A stretch of 64,000 bases of DNA from Steromphala cineraria (taxonomy: Eukaryota > Mollusca > Gastropoda > Trochida > Trochidae), in contig OU744721.1 in assembly GCA_916613615.1 (NCBI GenBank), positions 85,627,060-85,691,059 on the forward strand, given 5' to 3'. The notes beneath the pieces are model-generated. The model ran no database searches, had not been told where the DNA came from, and saw only the letters and a program-made list of their open reading frames with translations. Positions 1 through 9,497 of this stretch are shown one piece after another. Position 1 is the first letter of the stretch. Each line of letters starts with the position of its first letter. A program made the position numbers and the translations under genes.

Positions 1-314
1 TAACAAAAACACTATTTGTACAACTTATACGAAAAAATACTTTGTACATCAGAAAACGATGTAGAGATATCTTATACATGTTATTGGTACACTTTCTCTC
101 TACTCGACACCAGCTTGTTTCGTTAGGTCTGTTTTTCCACTTGTACGTATCCTTTGTTCTCTCTTTTTATCAGATGATCGAGTATTGTTTCCTTACAAAG
201 CACACCAAAACCCAGATTCCAATATCTTTCGGCTTCACAACAGTTAGTTCATAATTTTCGCATTTTTATATAACCTGCAAGTGCCTCATTTTATGTTTAA
301 ATCAGATAATATTT
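1..314. other. AT-rich sequence, nothing recognised
   Basis: No open frame with recognisable similarity and no repeat structure seen. The 70-codon open stretch at 42-254 has no domain and looks like chance. The inverted arm of the retroelement starts just to the right. Confidence 0.5.
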
Positions 315-1165
315 TTATAGGGTTAAAATTGACACAGTTTTCTTTAAAATTCTTCTAATAAATGAATAAAATATTAATGTAAAATATTCACGTTCATCGT
401 GTACATTAAGACTAACTTCATTACTGAGAACCTGAACGCCGGTAGCTATTACATAACCTGCCTCCCTAAACTCGGTGGCCAGTACAGATTACGTAACATA
501 GGGAGACAGCCGGACAGTTAGCTACAGGTCGGTCATTGTTAAGTATCGAACTGATGCAATATCATTGAAGCCCTTACTGAAGATAAACTTCATGTGACAT
601 CATTTGCGACAGCGGCCGCCGATTAAATAGTTGACAAGGGCATTTTAGAACTTACAGTTACGTAATCTTTAGTAGCTAGTCAATATCTATTGTCAATCAA
701 AATCCTGGTGTATCCGTCCCTTATACTATACATGTAAATACTTAAAAGCAAGCAGTAAGATCATTCTGTCTTCTGCACCTTAACGACGTGTTCGTGCTTT
801 TCTAGGTAAGACCTGCCATATTTTCACTTTTATCTTATGTTTTAATTACTAAATGCATTCCCTTATTCTACAACTTGTATCTATGTTTTGGTCGTATTGC
901 GCTTTCATATAGGCCTGTATTATTGTACCTAAATCATACATATACGGTAAGTTTACAGCCAAATATATAGCCTTAAAAAAGTATATTATAATGTATGGTT
1001 ATAATTGTGTTTTGATTCTACATTGTGTCTGAATTATATTTACTAGGGGCGTCGTTCGAAAACGTATATTGTATTGCAATGTATTAGTACTTTTTGTATG
1101 TTTATATGATATTCTGCACAGCAATTGTGAAGAGTAATATTTATATATAGTAGATACAATTCAGT
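315..1165 (+). repeat. Left arm of the large inverted repeat (LTR-like)
   Basis: The plus strand here matches the reverse complement of 8643-9497 nearly base for base, with scattered substitutions and small indels. Similarity starts at the TATAGGGTTA motif and runs past the leader sequence at 763-805 to about 1165. It then diverges because the right arm lacks the following 1.7 kb. It resembles U3-R-U5 in layout: a TATA-like stretch near 722-745, then a conserved leader ending in a splice-donor motif. Confidence 0.8.
763..810 (+). promoter_or_regulatory. Leader sequence with splice-donor motif, copy 1
   Basis: A 43-bp sequence (763-805) ending in TTTTCTAG and followed by GTAAG. Close copies lie at 2870-2912 (+), 8582-8624 (-) and 9019-9061 (-). 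In this copy and at 9019-9061 the following bases form a good donor, AG|GTAAG. In the other two the leader continues into GTTWTCTCCC without a donor. Probably an R region or first noncoding exon of the retroelement. Confidence 0.5.
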
Positions 1166-2869
1166 TTCCGATGCGTTCTATAAATTACTTGATACAGTAC
1201 CATTATAACAAGTATCGTGTATTCATGTTTATGTACCCAAATTACGACATCTTAATTATTTGTACATATAAGTTTACCTGACATGTTGCTAAATTCAGAT
1301 TGCTAATTTAAAGGTCATTATATGTATCGATGCAAAAGGCATATCAAACATTTGAACCTGAAAATAAGCTAGTATCGGCAGGCATATCATTCTGTGTATA
1401 ATCAGCCGAACCGGTCGCTATGGTCGCTTGTGCATGTCATTGTAAACAATGTAGTGTTGTAGATTAGGGTTACGGTTGAGTAGTCTAGACTTAGTCAGCG
1501 TCTTTTATCTAGTATTATTGTTGCGGCGTTAGCAATTTACTTCATTCCAAATACAACGTTATGTTATAATGATAGGAAACGCTAGCACCCTAGCATCATA
1601 GCACAATGTTATGTATTTGTGAACTTTGGACTTAATGAACTCTTATTATGGAATTACATATCATTCTGAATACTTATAATTTGGTTTGAATTTAAATGCC
1701 AAACTAGTGCATACTCTCCGACAATAGTCATAATGGGAAATTGATTATCCAGTTACTATAACTATGCTATAATGTTGTGTATTAACATTATGCAAACCTT
1801 ATAAACGCCAGCATACTAAATATAAAGCCCTTCTTAATTATCAATGTTTGCATATTTCACAGTTTGTAAAGTAACGTTATATTGGTAGGATTGTAAGTAA
1901 ATATATATATATTAAGTATAGCATGAAGTCAGATGGATTAGATGTTATAATAATTATTCAAGCTTATGTTGCGCTCTTTTAATTATAATAACTGATACTT
2001 CCAAATATTACAACTTCATGCATTTAGGAACATAAATGATTCAATATACACTGTTGATTTAATAAGCTTCAATGATCATTTTGGTATAGTTCTAGTTCAT
2101 AGGAATTGTTATTTAAGATATTAGGAAAGTAATGTCATTTAGCACCATGACGTCAGTGCCGCCATTTTGTTGTAGTTAACTTTCATCAGCCATCAGTCAT
2201 GACAATGTTAATGATATTTGTTAAGATAGTCAAGGTATCTTACGCTCTCCAATGTACTTATGATTTGTGATTATATTTTAGGATACTTAATTATATAGCT
2301 TATGTTGTCATATTCATAGAACAAAAGTTGATATTACTTTTTAGTACACTATCGAATATAAGTTTACCAGTTATGTATTATCATCTCTAGTTATATATCT
2401 TACATATGCAGTGACTTATCATTTACTATGTATGTGTAATGCCCTTGGGCATGATGACGTCAGTGTCGCCATCTTGCAGTGTTTATCTTCCAGTAGCCTT
2501 CAGGCGTGACAATGTTTATGATAGTTGTTAGGCAAGTGTAGGTAACTTATTCTATCCAATCTGCTTAGGATTTATAATTATATTTCCGGATAGTTTATAT
2601 TATAGATTACGTTGTAATATTTATAAAACAATAGTTGATATTATTTGACAGTATCAAATATGTTTATTCTTATGATGTATGTACGATCTCAAATCATAAC
2701 ACACCTCTGCTATGACTTATGATTTATTATGGATGAATTATTATTTGTGGTAATTGTTCAACTGTTGCAAATGTGTAAGTAGCTATATCAAATCTACAAA
2801 ATATTGATGTTGCATTTATGTTATTGACAATAATGATTTATATGTGATGATTTATATGTATGAATAAAA
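1166..2869 (+). repeat. Left-arm-specific block with two diverged CRE-containing repeats
   Basis: This 1.7-kb stretch has no counterpart in the right arm. It holds two diverged tandem units about 307 bp apart (about 2127-2433 and 2434-2660). Each contains a perfect TGACGTCA octamer (2148-2155 and 2455-2462) followed by a CGCCAT motif and similar AT-rich sequence. Tandem enhancer units are common in retroviral U3 regions, so a regulatory role is plausible but inferred. No coding frame seen. Confidence 0.55.
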
Positions 2870-2960
2870 ATTCCGTCTTCTGCACCTTAACGACGTGTTT
2901 GTGCTTTTCTAGGTTATCTCCCGCATCATCAACCTTCCCAGGGATCAAATAACAGGCTTG
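2870..2960 (+). repeat. Leader sequence copy 2 and gag-proximal untranslated leader
   Basis: Copy 2 of the leader (2870-2912) runs into a segment ending near 2960. That segment is the reverse complement of the sequence just upstream of gag at 8520-8581. It therefore represents a 5' leader, yet here it abuts the 3' end of env in the opposite orientation. This is the direct evidence that the left flank is inverted relative to the coding part. Confidence 0.65.
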
Positions 2961-2971
2961 CTAGTCGAGCG

Positions 2972-3881
2972 TTGTTAATCTCGACAGAAAACCAGAAGAT
3001 TTTCAACATGAGCAGGAGGAAAGATGTGCCAATACGAAGGAAAAAGTGTGAGAGTCATAACAGGAACGATGACACATTTAGAACCTGTGGTCACCTCAAG
3101 GAGAAGACAGTTTTGATTGGAGGAACGAAGCTTAAGGATATCATATTTAAGTTGGTCTAGTTCATGCTCAACGGCCGGAGCTTGTTGAACTTGAGTAGTA
3201 AGAATTGAAGTCAAGGAAATAAAAGTTTCATGAAGGACTTCTACTTCATTACGTAGAGATTTTGCCATACTTGTAATTGCCTTATGATTATCTTTTATCG
3301 CTTGAAGAGCATTTCCGAATCTGTGGTCTACAAGTTAAATGAAAGATGATAAATGGTCGGAATGATGTTTCAGAGTGTTGGCAATGCTAATTTCATGTTT
3401 GGTGAGAGCATTGATATGCTTTGCCAATAGATGAACATCATCAACAGTTGCAGTTCCGAAAAGAGTTCTTGAGAAAGAACCTACAAAATTTAGAAGACCA
3501 CGTTTAGACCGAGAACATATGGAAGGCTTTGATTCAGGTATGACACTTTTAATTTGAGCATTGGTTTCATTAAGATAAAAGGCACATTTGGCAGTAATAA
3601 GATTGACATGAGTTTGGATTTGCCGCAGGACAGCACAAGCCTATTTGCCTCTGTTACAAGACATTGACATTAGGGATGACTGGAACATTGGGGAGTTTTA
3701 TTTCATAAGTGTGCACCCAATGTTCAGTTGTGAAATAGGCTGGAGTTGAGGGCTTACAAACTATTCCGTAATTCAAATGTTGTACAGGAGCAGAAGCGCT
3801 GATTAGTGGACAGGACATGAGCAGCATCAACATCATAAGAACTACACTGCGCCATGTGGTACCTATGAGAGAAGAAAGCAA
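2972..3881 (-). pseudogene. Envelope-like fusion protein remnant (errantivirus / F-protein type)
   Basis: Starts at 3881 with a hydrophobic leader (runs of M, L and V) that looks like a signal peptide. The frame is cut by a stop near 3654 but continues past it. At about 3511-3479 it shows a furin-type basic tetrapeptide RSKR followed by a G-L-L-N-F-V-G hydrophobic stretch, then LFGTA. This combination is typical of the cleavage site and fusion peptide of baculovirus F-like and errantivirus envelope proteins. A frameshift near 3325 leads into a coiled-coil-like tail (3268-2975). The final stop TAA lies in the inverted leader. At least one nonsense and one frameshift lesion make it non-functional. 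Family placement rests on the cleavage/fusion motif and on its position after integrase. Confidence 0.6.
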
Positions 3882-4237
3882 AGGAACATCAGTATGATGA
3901 CCAGGTGAATAAGGTTGTGGCCGACAACAGAGATTCTAGCACTTGAAAACAAGAAACATTTAATGTCCTTAAGGAGGGTTGGTCACAGCACAGCTGACAA
4001 TCCAAAGCAATCTTGTCACACAGAGTTTGACAAAGGGAGTGTAATTTTTATGACTTTTGAAAATATTTACGCTTACGTCTATGTCCTGACCTGGTCTTGA
4101 ACTTATTGAATTCAGCAATGAGTGCTGGATTGTCATTCGATGCTGAGGGCTTAGTAGGCTTAGGCGTGCGTACATGATGTGGGGGTTGGTTAGGTGGAGG
4201 ATCAGGATTATGCATGGGGACGTCGTGAGGGATGGTT
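3882..4237 (-). other. Pol C-terminal tail / spacer before env
   Basis: Between the integrase C-terminal domain and the env start. In one minus-strand frame there is a proline-rich then basic stretch (about 4215-4050) that could be the Pol tail. It is interrupted by stops and cannot be assigned further. Confidence 0.35.
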
Positions 4238-4866
4238 TCAGGCTGGGATGTGTTGTGCCTGGAAGTTGGGACAGGGGACTTGGTTGTTAGGATGGTTTTG
4301 GGCGGGGTAATAGCGTTTTAATCTATTAGTTTGGACAAGTGCTTTGTGGGGTTTATTAGTTGTAGAGTCACAAAGTTTGACAGAGTAGTTTGGACCTACG
4401 TTTGTGATATGATATGGACCTGTGAATTTTTGTGTCAGTTTTGATGAATGGCCTTTCTTGACTACCTGATTTTGAAGAAGGGCCTGATCTCCAACTTTGA
4501 AGCAAGGCTCTTTGGCTTTCAGGTCATGGCGCTCTTTACTTGCCTCTTGGGAAATCTTCATATTTTCTCCTGCAACCGACTTTTACAATTCGAGGTTGTG
4601 GATAGACCATGCAAATGTCCTTCGGCATCTCTGTCCAATGTCTGTTTTGGAAGCAGAGTTATGTCGAATGGCAAGTGCATTTCCTTTCCAAACAGAAGAT
4701 GATATGGAGAGTATCCTGTGGATTGGCATGGAGTGTTACGAATGGCCATCATGACACAAGGGATGAAATCAGCCCAATTGGTGTGATCATCATTCACATA
4801 AGAGCGAAGTGCCTGTTCTATTGCGCAATTCCTTCATTCACACATACCATTGGTTTGTGGGTGGTA
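4238..4866 (-). pseudogene. Ty3/gypsy integrase, C-terminal part
   Basis: Minus-strand translation begins with the HPQTNGMCE block carrying the third catalytic acidic residue (about 4866-4840), then a stop. It continues with a typical post-catalytic helix region (SYVNDDHTNW and a PYHLLFGKE block, 4797-4600). After a frameshift near 4560 follows the C-terminal beta-barrel-like domain (4561-4238) with KVGDQ and GPYHI motifs. It is separated from the integrase core by the 966-bp insertion at 4867-5832. Joined to 5837-6250 it would complete the core. At least one nonsense and one frameshift break it. Confidence 0.8.
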
Positions 4867-5832
4867 ATAATAATAATAATAATAATAACTAGGACTGCCG
4901 AGGCAGTACTTAGGTCTTCAAGATTCCTGTTTGACCTTCACATACTGTTTGACCTTCACATGCATGTTTGACCTTCACATGAATGTTTCTTAAAGAGGGT
5001 TCAAACATACTCAGCAAAACACCACTTTTCCATATGCAAAATTTGACCCTTCCTCCTGACCGGAAATGACTGTTCGCGAGCGATTTTATTCTTTTATCTT
5101 GAAGAACTTGCTCATGTCCAACTGTCATGCAAAAATCATTAAGTTCTAAGGTCTGGTTTTTTAGTTATCTGCCCTTGAAGTTTGCGATTTTGAGATTTTG
5201 GTCAACTTTGAGAGGTCACAGCACAAAAAGTATTGTAGTTAAGTACCTTAAAAGAAAAGATTTTAAACTACAATGCTTCAGCTACATTCAGTATGAATTA
5301 CAGCTCTGTAGTGCAAGTATCTTCAGAGAAGAAGATTGTCAAAGGCGGGTGGGGTCGGAAACGGTCGAAAATGCACTAAATGCAAGATGGCGGCCAAAGC
5401 ACGTGACCTACGAATTTGTCCTGATTTACTTTTTTTCATTATTTTTCATTGCGCTTCTTTTGAAAAAAATTTCAAGTCTCTAAGTGCATTTTGAAAAAAA
5501 AATCAATGTTAAATTTTCGACTTTGGATTCGAACTGGACCTTTAATGTATGAGCCGATTATGCCCAAAAGCTTAGTTTATCGATTCCAGGGTAAGGGGTA
5601 CCTGCATGTCAAGTTTGGGCGAATTTGAACAAGCGGTTTGAGCTGTGGATCTGTCACAAAAATTGTACAAATAATAATAATAATAAGAAGAACTTGAAGA
5701 AATCGGATAAAAACAATAGGTCTTCACGACTTTGTCTTGAAGACCTAATAATAAAGAATGAATATATAGCGCTAACTTCCATACTGAAGTATGCTCAAAG
5801 CGCGAACAAAGTCATAACAATCACATGCTAGA
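4867..5832. mobile_element. 966-bp nested element with GGTA duplication, inserted in integrase
   Basis: The integrase reading is interrupted precisely here. GGTA occurs on both sides (4863-4866 and 5833-5836), consistent with a 4-bp target duplication. Near both ends are (TAA)n runs and AGGTCTTCA / TGAAGACCT motifs in opposite orientation (about 4910-4920 and 5717-5748), so short inverted ends are possible. Three tandem TGTTTGACCTTCACAT-like units lie at about 4926-4986. No transposase frame seen, so it is non-autonomous. Superfamily not recognised. Confidence 0.6.
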
Positions 5833-5836
5833 GGTA

Positions 5837-6284
5837 GCTAGAAGTGTAGATATGTTTAATTTCTAGAAGTTCACAAAGTGCATTTACAAGTTTTGATGTG
5901 AACTGACGACCTCTGTCGGTAAGAAGAGTGCGCGGGGAACCATAGCGCGTAAAAACTTCATTGAATAGCAGCTTTGCAACCTCTGTAGCTTCCTGAGTGA
6001 GCATGGGAAAGGCTTCCGTCCAGCGAGTAAAAAAATCAACTGCAAGGAGAATGTATTTGTAACCTTCTTTTGTTTCTGGAAGGGGGCCTAAGTTGTCTAC
6101 ACGTTACCTAGAGAATGTGTCACCAATTGGTAATGTACCATGGGAGCTTCGTGTTATGAGCACGTTTGGAAAGCTGACACTGATGGCATGATTTGATGGG
6201 ATTTTCAATGTCCTGATACATGCCTGGCCAATAATACTTGTTTAGCTAGGTATGCCTTTTTGCATGTCTACCGAAGTGGCAACC
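5837..6284 (-). pseudogene. Ty3/gypsy integrase, zinc-binding end and catalytic core
   Basis: The minus-strand frame shows the end of the HHCC zinc domain (YYWPGMYQDI then CHQCQ, about 6245-6150). Next come the first catalytic aspartate in AVDFFTRW (about 6035) and the second in LTDRGRQF (about 5905), spaced as in DDE integrases. The frame stops at the edge of the 966-bp insertion; the third catalytic residue lies beyond it at about 4840. Upstream the zinc domain is split by the tailed retroposon at 6285-6426. A stop also lies between the CHQCQ block and the core. Confidence 0.8.
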
Positions 6285-6426
6285 GGCTACTTTCTTTCCG
6301 TCTTTTTCCTCATCCTTTCGATCCCTTTCTCTCTTTTCTATCTACTCTCTTTTGGATGGCAACATCCACGTGTTTAATAACTGAAATAGTGTTCAAAACA
6401 CGTTAAACACCAACTCACTCACTCAC
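6285..6426 (+). mobile_element. 5'-truncated copy of a CACT-tailed retroposon
   Basis: About 140 bp that match the 3' half of the element at 7757-8065, with the same pyrimidine-rich segment and the same GTTAAACACCAACTCACTCA end. It is shorter at the 5' end only, which is typical of target-primed reverse transcription. It splits the integrase zinc domain between WRKDLLNS and the GCHFG block. Confidence 0.7.
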
Positions 6427-6774
6427 GAGTTGAGAAGATCCTTCCTCCAGCAAAGTGGCACTGCAATCTGTGTGATAGTAGGAGGTCTGTTGTTCTTGTT
6501 GGCTCGATGCTTTGCCTGGTAGAAATGATACAAAATATCATCAAGAAGTTCATATTCCTGAGCACGAACTTTCAGATCTTGTATCTGAGATTCTGTGTAA
6601 TTGGTTGGTATTTCGCTCTTAGACAAGTAATCAATAATTTGCCGCAAATCAGGACTTTTGGCTTTCCTATCTGCTAAGTTTTCTTCTGGGAGTTCAACAT
6701 CCACAGAAGCTACAAATGTTGGAGGTTGGTTTGTGTTAACAAAATCAACTGATAATGGCAGATCATATGACATG
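6427..6774 (-). pseudogene. Pol linker and start of the integrase zinc domain
   Basis: A 116-codon open stretch on the minus strand with the RNase H-integrase connection sequence (DLRQIIDYLSKSE, then a YELLDDILYH block) and the beginning of the HHCC domain (VPLCWRKDLL). It follows directly on a remnant of RT. Most of the RT palm and all of RNase H are therefore missing, which implies an internal deletion upstream of this frame. Confidence 0.7.
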
Positions 6775-7060
6775 TTTTGAGAAGCTACAGGTGCGATACT
6801 TTTTTGTAAATTGTGTTTGTTTGCTACATGCAGTGGTATCTGCCAAAAGCCACTAGCACAGTCTAAGACACTAAATATTTTTGCTTAACTGTTACTTACA
6901 GCATCAGTGACATCTTCAAAGCGTGGCAGGGGGAGAACACAGGACGAGTAACAGAGTTGAGCCGTCTATAATCAACGGCAAAACTATAGTTATTGTCTTT
7001 CTTTAACCATTAGCACGGGGCTGTACCATCTGAAGTGCTAGTTTGGATAATATTTGCTTT
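6775..7060 (-). pseudogene. Reverse transcriptase fragment (Ty3/gypsy)
   Basis: Minus-strand pieces read WLKKDNNYSFAVDYRRLN followed by VTRPVFPLPRFEDV (about 7010-6900), and then FSVLDCASGFWQIPL (about 6870-6830). These correspond to RT fingers and the motif A region, with the catalytic aspartate in VLD. The YxDD motif and everything after it are absent. The reading frame changes between the pieces. Confidence 0.75.
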
Positions 7061-7756
7061 TAACATTTCTTGTAACCCTTCGACAAACAGTAACATGGTG
7101 ACCCTGATAATGACAGAAAGAACAATATGTGTTTTATGTGGGCATTGATAACGACTAGGGCAGTACATACCACATCTTTGGCACTGCTTCGGTATGAACG
7201 GATGTCTGGGCTGGAATTGCTGCTGGTGCTGCCGGTATGCCTGCTGATTTTGAGGTTGGTGTTGCTGCAGTGGTTGTTGTTGTTGTTCCCTGCATCTTTG
7301 GCGGTGGTTGAGTAAAGTTGGGTGGAGGAGGCATGAAAGGCGTTGATGGTTGTAGAGTTGCTGGCTGAAAGTTCTGTGACCATTGTTTCGTCTGCTTGAA
7401 CGGGCGACGTCGTTGGCGATGGTGCTCCAGTGGTGCAGAAATAGAAGCAGCGGAATTGGTAGCTTGAACCTCTTGTTGTCTTAAGGAGGTCTCGTACCAT
7501 ATCCGCCAAATCCGTCATGTTCACAGAGACAGCATTGTCTCTGCTTTGTGACGACTGCGCCACTTTAGCAAACTTCCGGACGTCTTCCAGGGTCTCTACG
7601 GTTCCCTGTTATGGACCTACTGCTTCAAGAGTCTGAGAGCCCGTTAACTGCAAGGGCCACAGGTACTTTTTCTGGGAGGGTGCAGTTAAAAGTTGAGGAC
7701 TGCACCCTTGTAATGTAGTTCTCAGCCGTCTCTCCATTTGCTGCCACCACTGGACT
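7061..7756 (-). pseudogene. Gag C-terminal part with CCHC zinc knuckle
   Basis: After the nested insertion, gag resumes near 7740 (AENYITRVQ, then a LPEKVPVALAV block). A stop follows, then a proline/serine/threonine-rich linker, then a perfect CX2CX4HX4C knuckle (CSFCHYQGHHVTVC) at 7124-7083. The knuckle is in a different frame from the long open stretch 7060-7563, so at least one frameshift separates them. The knuckle leads into the RT fragment. Confidence 0.75.
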
Positions 7757-8065
7757 CATTACCTTAACGTGGTGTGGTGGTTTGTGTGCTTCGACAACCC
7801 CGAGAGCTATGCCAGCTGGAGCTTACATGCTCCGGGTAGGGTCACCCAAGCTGGACAGGTCGACGGGTAGAAGCCAGACCGAATGTGAGTCCTTCTAAAA
7901 CCTGCTTTTCTATCTCTCACTATGCCTTTCTTTCCGTCTTTTCTCTCATCCTTTCGATTCCTTTCTCCCTGATCTATCTACTCTCTTTTGGATGGCAACA
8001 TCCACGTATTTAATAACTGAAATATTGTTCAAAACACGTTAAACACCAACTCACTCACTCACTCG
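7757..8065 (+). mobile_element. CACT-tailed SINE/LINE-like retroposon inserted in gag
   Basis: About 310 bp inserted in the plus orientation between two halves of gag. It has a GC-rich 5' part (GGGTCACCCAAGCTGGACAG at about 7839-7858), a pyrimidine-rich middle and a tail of CACT repeats. A 5'-truncated copy lies in the integrase at 6285-6426. It does not encode a protein. Lineage not assigned. Confidence 0.65.
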
Positions 8066-8510
8066 CCCAGGTTGCTGGGTGATTTTCAACCCCTGTGACA
8101 TAGTTTGCCAGTGATGACCGCGTTTCTTCTGACAGACCTTGATGCCACACTTTAGCCGCTCCTTCCATATAAAATGGCAGTAAGGCGACGGCCCTTTCAT
8201 CATTGAGGTTGTTTACTTTCTGCAGAGACCGGAACTCAGTGCCGTTGTACTTGCGGAGAGAGACGTTCATGATGATGTCTGAGTCTGCTGGGATGACAAG
8301 GTGTTCTGGCTCTGCAGGAGGGATGCTATCAGCAGGTGGAGGTGTTTGTTGATGGCCGGTCGAGGCTAATCTTCCAGTTGATAAAGATGAAGGGGATTCA
8401 GTTGTGGAGGCTTTGGGAGAAGGTAAAGATAGGAGGGTTTGTTGATTCCTTAACTTCTGTTTGTAGTTTTCCGGGTTCGCTCCTTTCTTAATCAGGGATC
8501 TAAACTCCAC
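8066..8510 (-). pseudogene. Gag N-terminal part
   Basis: Open minus-strand frame of about 150 codons from a GTG codon at 8510 (no ATG there; the true start may lie in the leader). A basic N-terminus and a Ser/Pro/Thr-rich linker lead into a capsid-like segment (IIMNVSLRKYNG, then ALLPFYMEGAAKVW, then a LSEETRSSLANYV block) resembling Ty3/gypsy gag capsid domains. It is interrupted by the retroposon at 7757-8065 and continues at 7740. Confidence 0.7.
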
Positions 8511-8642
8511 CAGATTAACAAAGCTTGACTAGCAGGCCTGTTATTTGATCCCATGGAAAGGTTGATGATGCGGGAGAAAACCTAGAAAAGAACAAACACG
8601 TCGTGAAGGTGCAGAAGACAGAATGATCTTACTGCTTGCTTT

Positions 8643-9497
8643 TAGATATTTATATCTACTATTATATAAATATTACTCTTCACAATTGCTGTCCAGAATA
8701 TCATATAAACATACAAAAAGTACGAATACATTGCAATACAATATAAGCTTTCGAACGACGCCCCTAGTAAATAATATCGACCCGTAAGTAATTCAGACAC
8801 AATGTAGAATCAAAACACAATTATTACCCTACATTATAATATACTTATTTTAAGGCTATACTTGACTGTAAACTTACCGTATATGTATGATTTAGGTACA
8901 ATGATACAGGCCTATATGAAAGCGTGATACGATCAAAACATAGATACAAGTTGTAGAATAAGGGAATGCATTTAGTAATTATAACATAAGATAAAAGTGA
9001 AAATATGGCAAGTCTTACCTAGAAAAGCACAAACACGTCGTTAAGGTGCAGAAGACAGAATCATCTTAGTGCTTGCTTTTATATAGTATAAGGGGCGGAT
9101 ACAACAGGTTTTTGATTGGCAATAGATATTGACTAGCTACTAAAGATTACATAACTGTAAGTTCTAAAATGCCCTTGTCAACTATTTAATCGCCGGTCGC
9201 TGTCGCAAATGATGTCACATGAAGTTTATCTTTAGTAAGGGTCTCAATAATATTGCATCAGTTCGATACTTAACAATGACCGACCTGTAGCTAACTGTCC
9301 GGCTGTCTCCCTATGTTAGATAATCTGTACTGGCCACTGAGTTTAGGGAGACAGGTTATGTAATAGCAAACGGCGTTCAGGTTCTCAGTAACGAAGTTAG
9401 TCTTAATGTACACGATGAAAGTGAATATTTTACATTAATATTTTATTCATTTATTTGACGAATTTTAAAGAAAACTGTGTCAATTGTAACCCTATAA
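8643..9497 (-). repeat. Right arm of the large inverted repeat (LTR-like, 5' side of gag)
   Basis: Reverse complement of 315-1165. On the minus strand a TATATAAAAG box at 9085-9076 stands roughly 20 bp before the leader sequence 9061-9019, which ends in AG|GTAAG (donor at 9018-9014). A second leader copy (8624-8582), preceded by its own AT-rich box, leads into the gag leader without a donor. The right arm is therefore the functional-looking 5' LTR of the minus-strand gag-pol-env. Confidence 0.75.

Larger units (their letters stand above)
315..9497 (-). mobile_element. Decayed env-bearing Ty3/gypsy-type retroelement with inverted LTR-like flanks
   Basis: Read on the minus strand the order is gag (8510 to about 7060), reverse transcriptase fragment (about 7060-6775), integrase zinc domain, core and C-terminus (about 6773-4238), then an envelope-like protein (3881-2972). 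This is the gag-pol-env order of retrovirus-like Ty3/gypsy elements. Every gene is broken by stops, frameshifts, a deletion through most of RT and RNase H, or nested insertions. The flanks at 315-1165 and 8643-9497 are reverse complements of each other over about 850 bp, whereas LTRs should be direct repeats. Either one flank was inverted, or two oppositely oriented copies recombined. The protein identifications are firm; the outer boundaries and the origin of the inversion are inferred. Confidence 0.75.

Noticed and set aside
7060..7563. 167-codon minus-strand ORF as an intact gag/pol gene
   Set aside because: The true gag zinc knuckle at 7083-7124 lies in another frame, so the long frame is a mix of gag and out-of-frame sequence.
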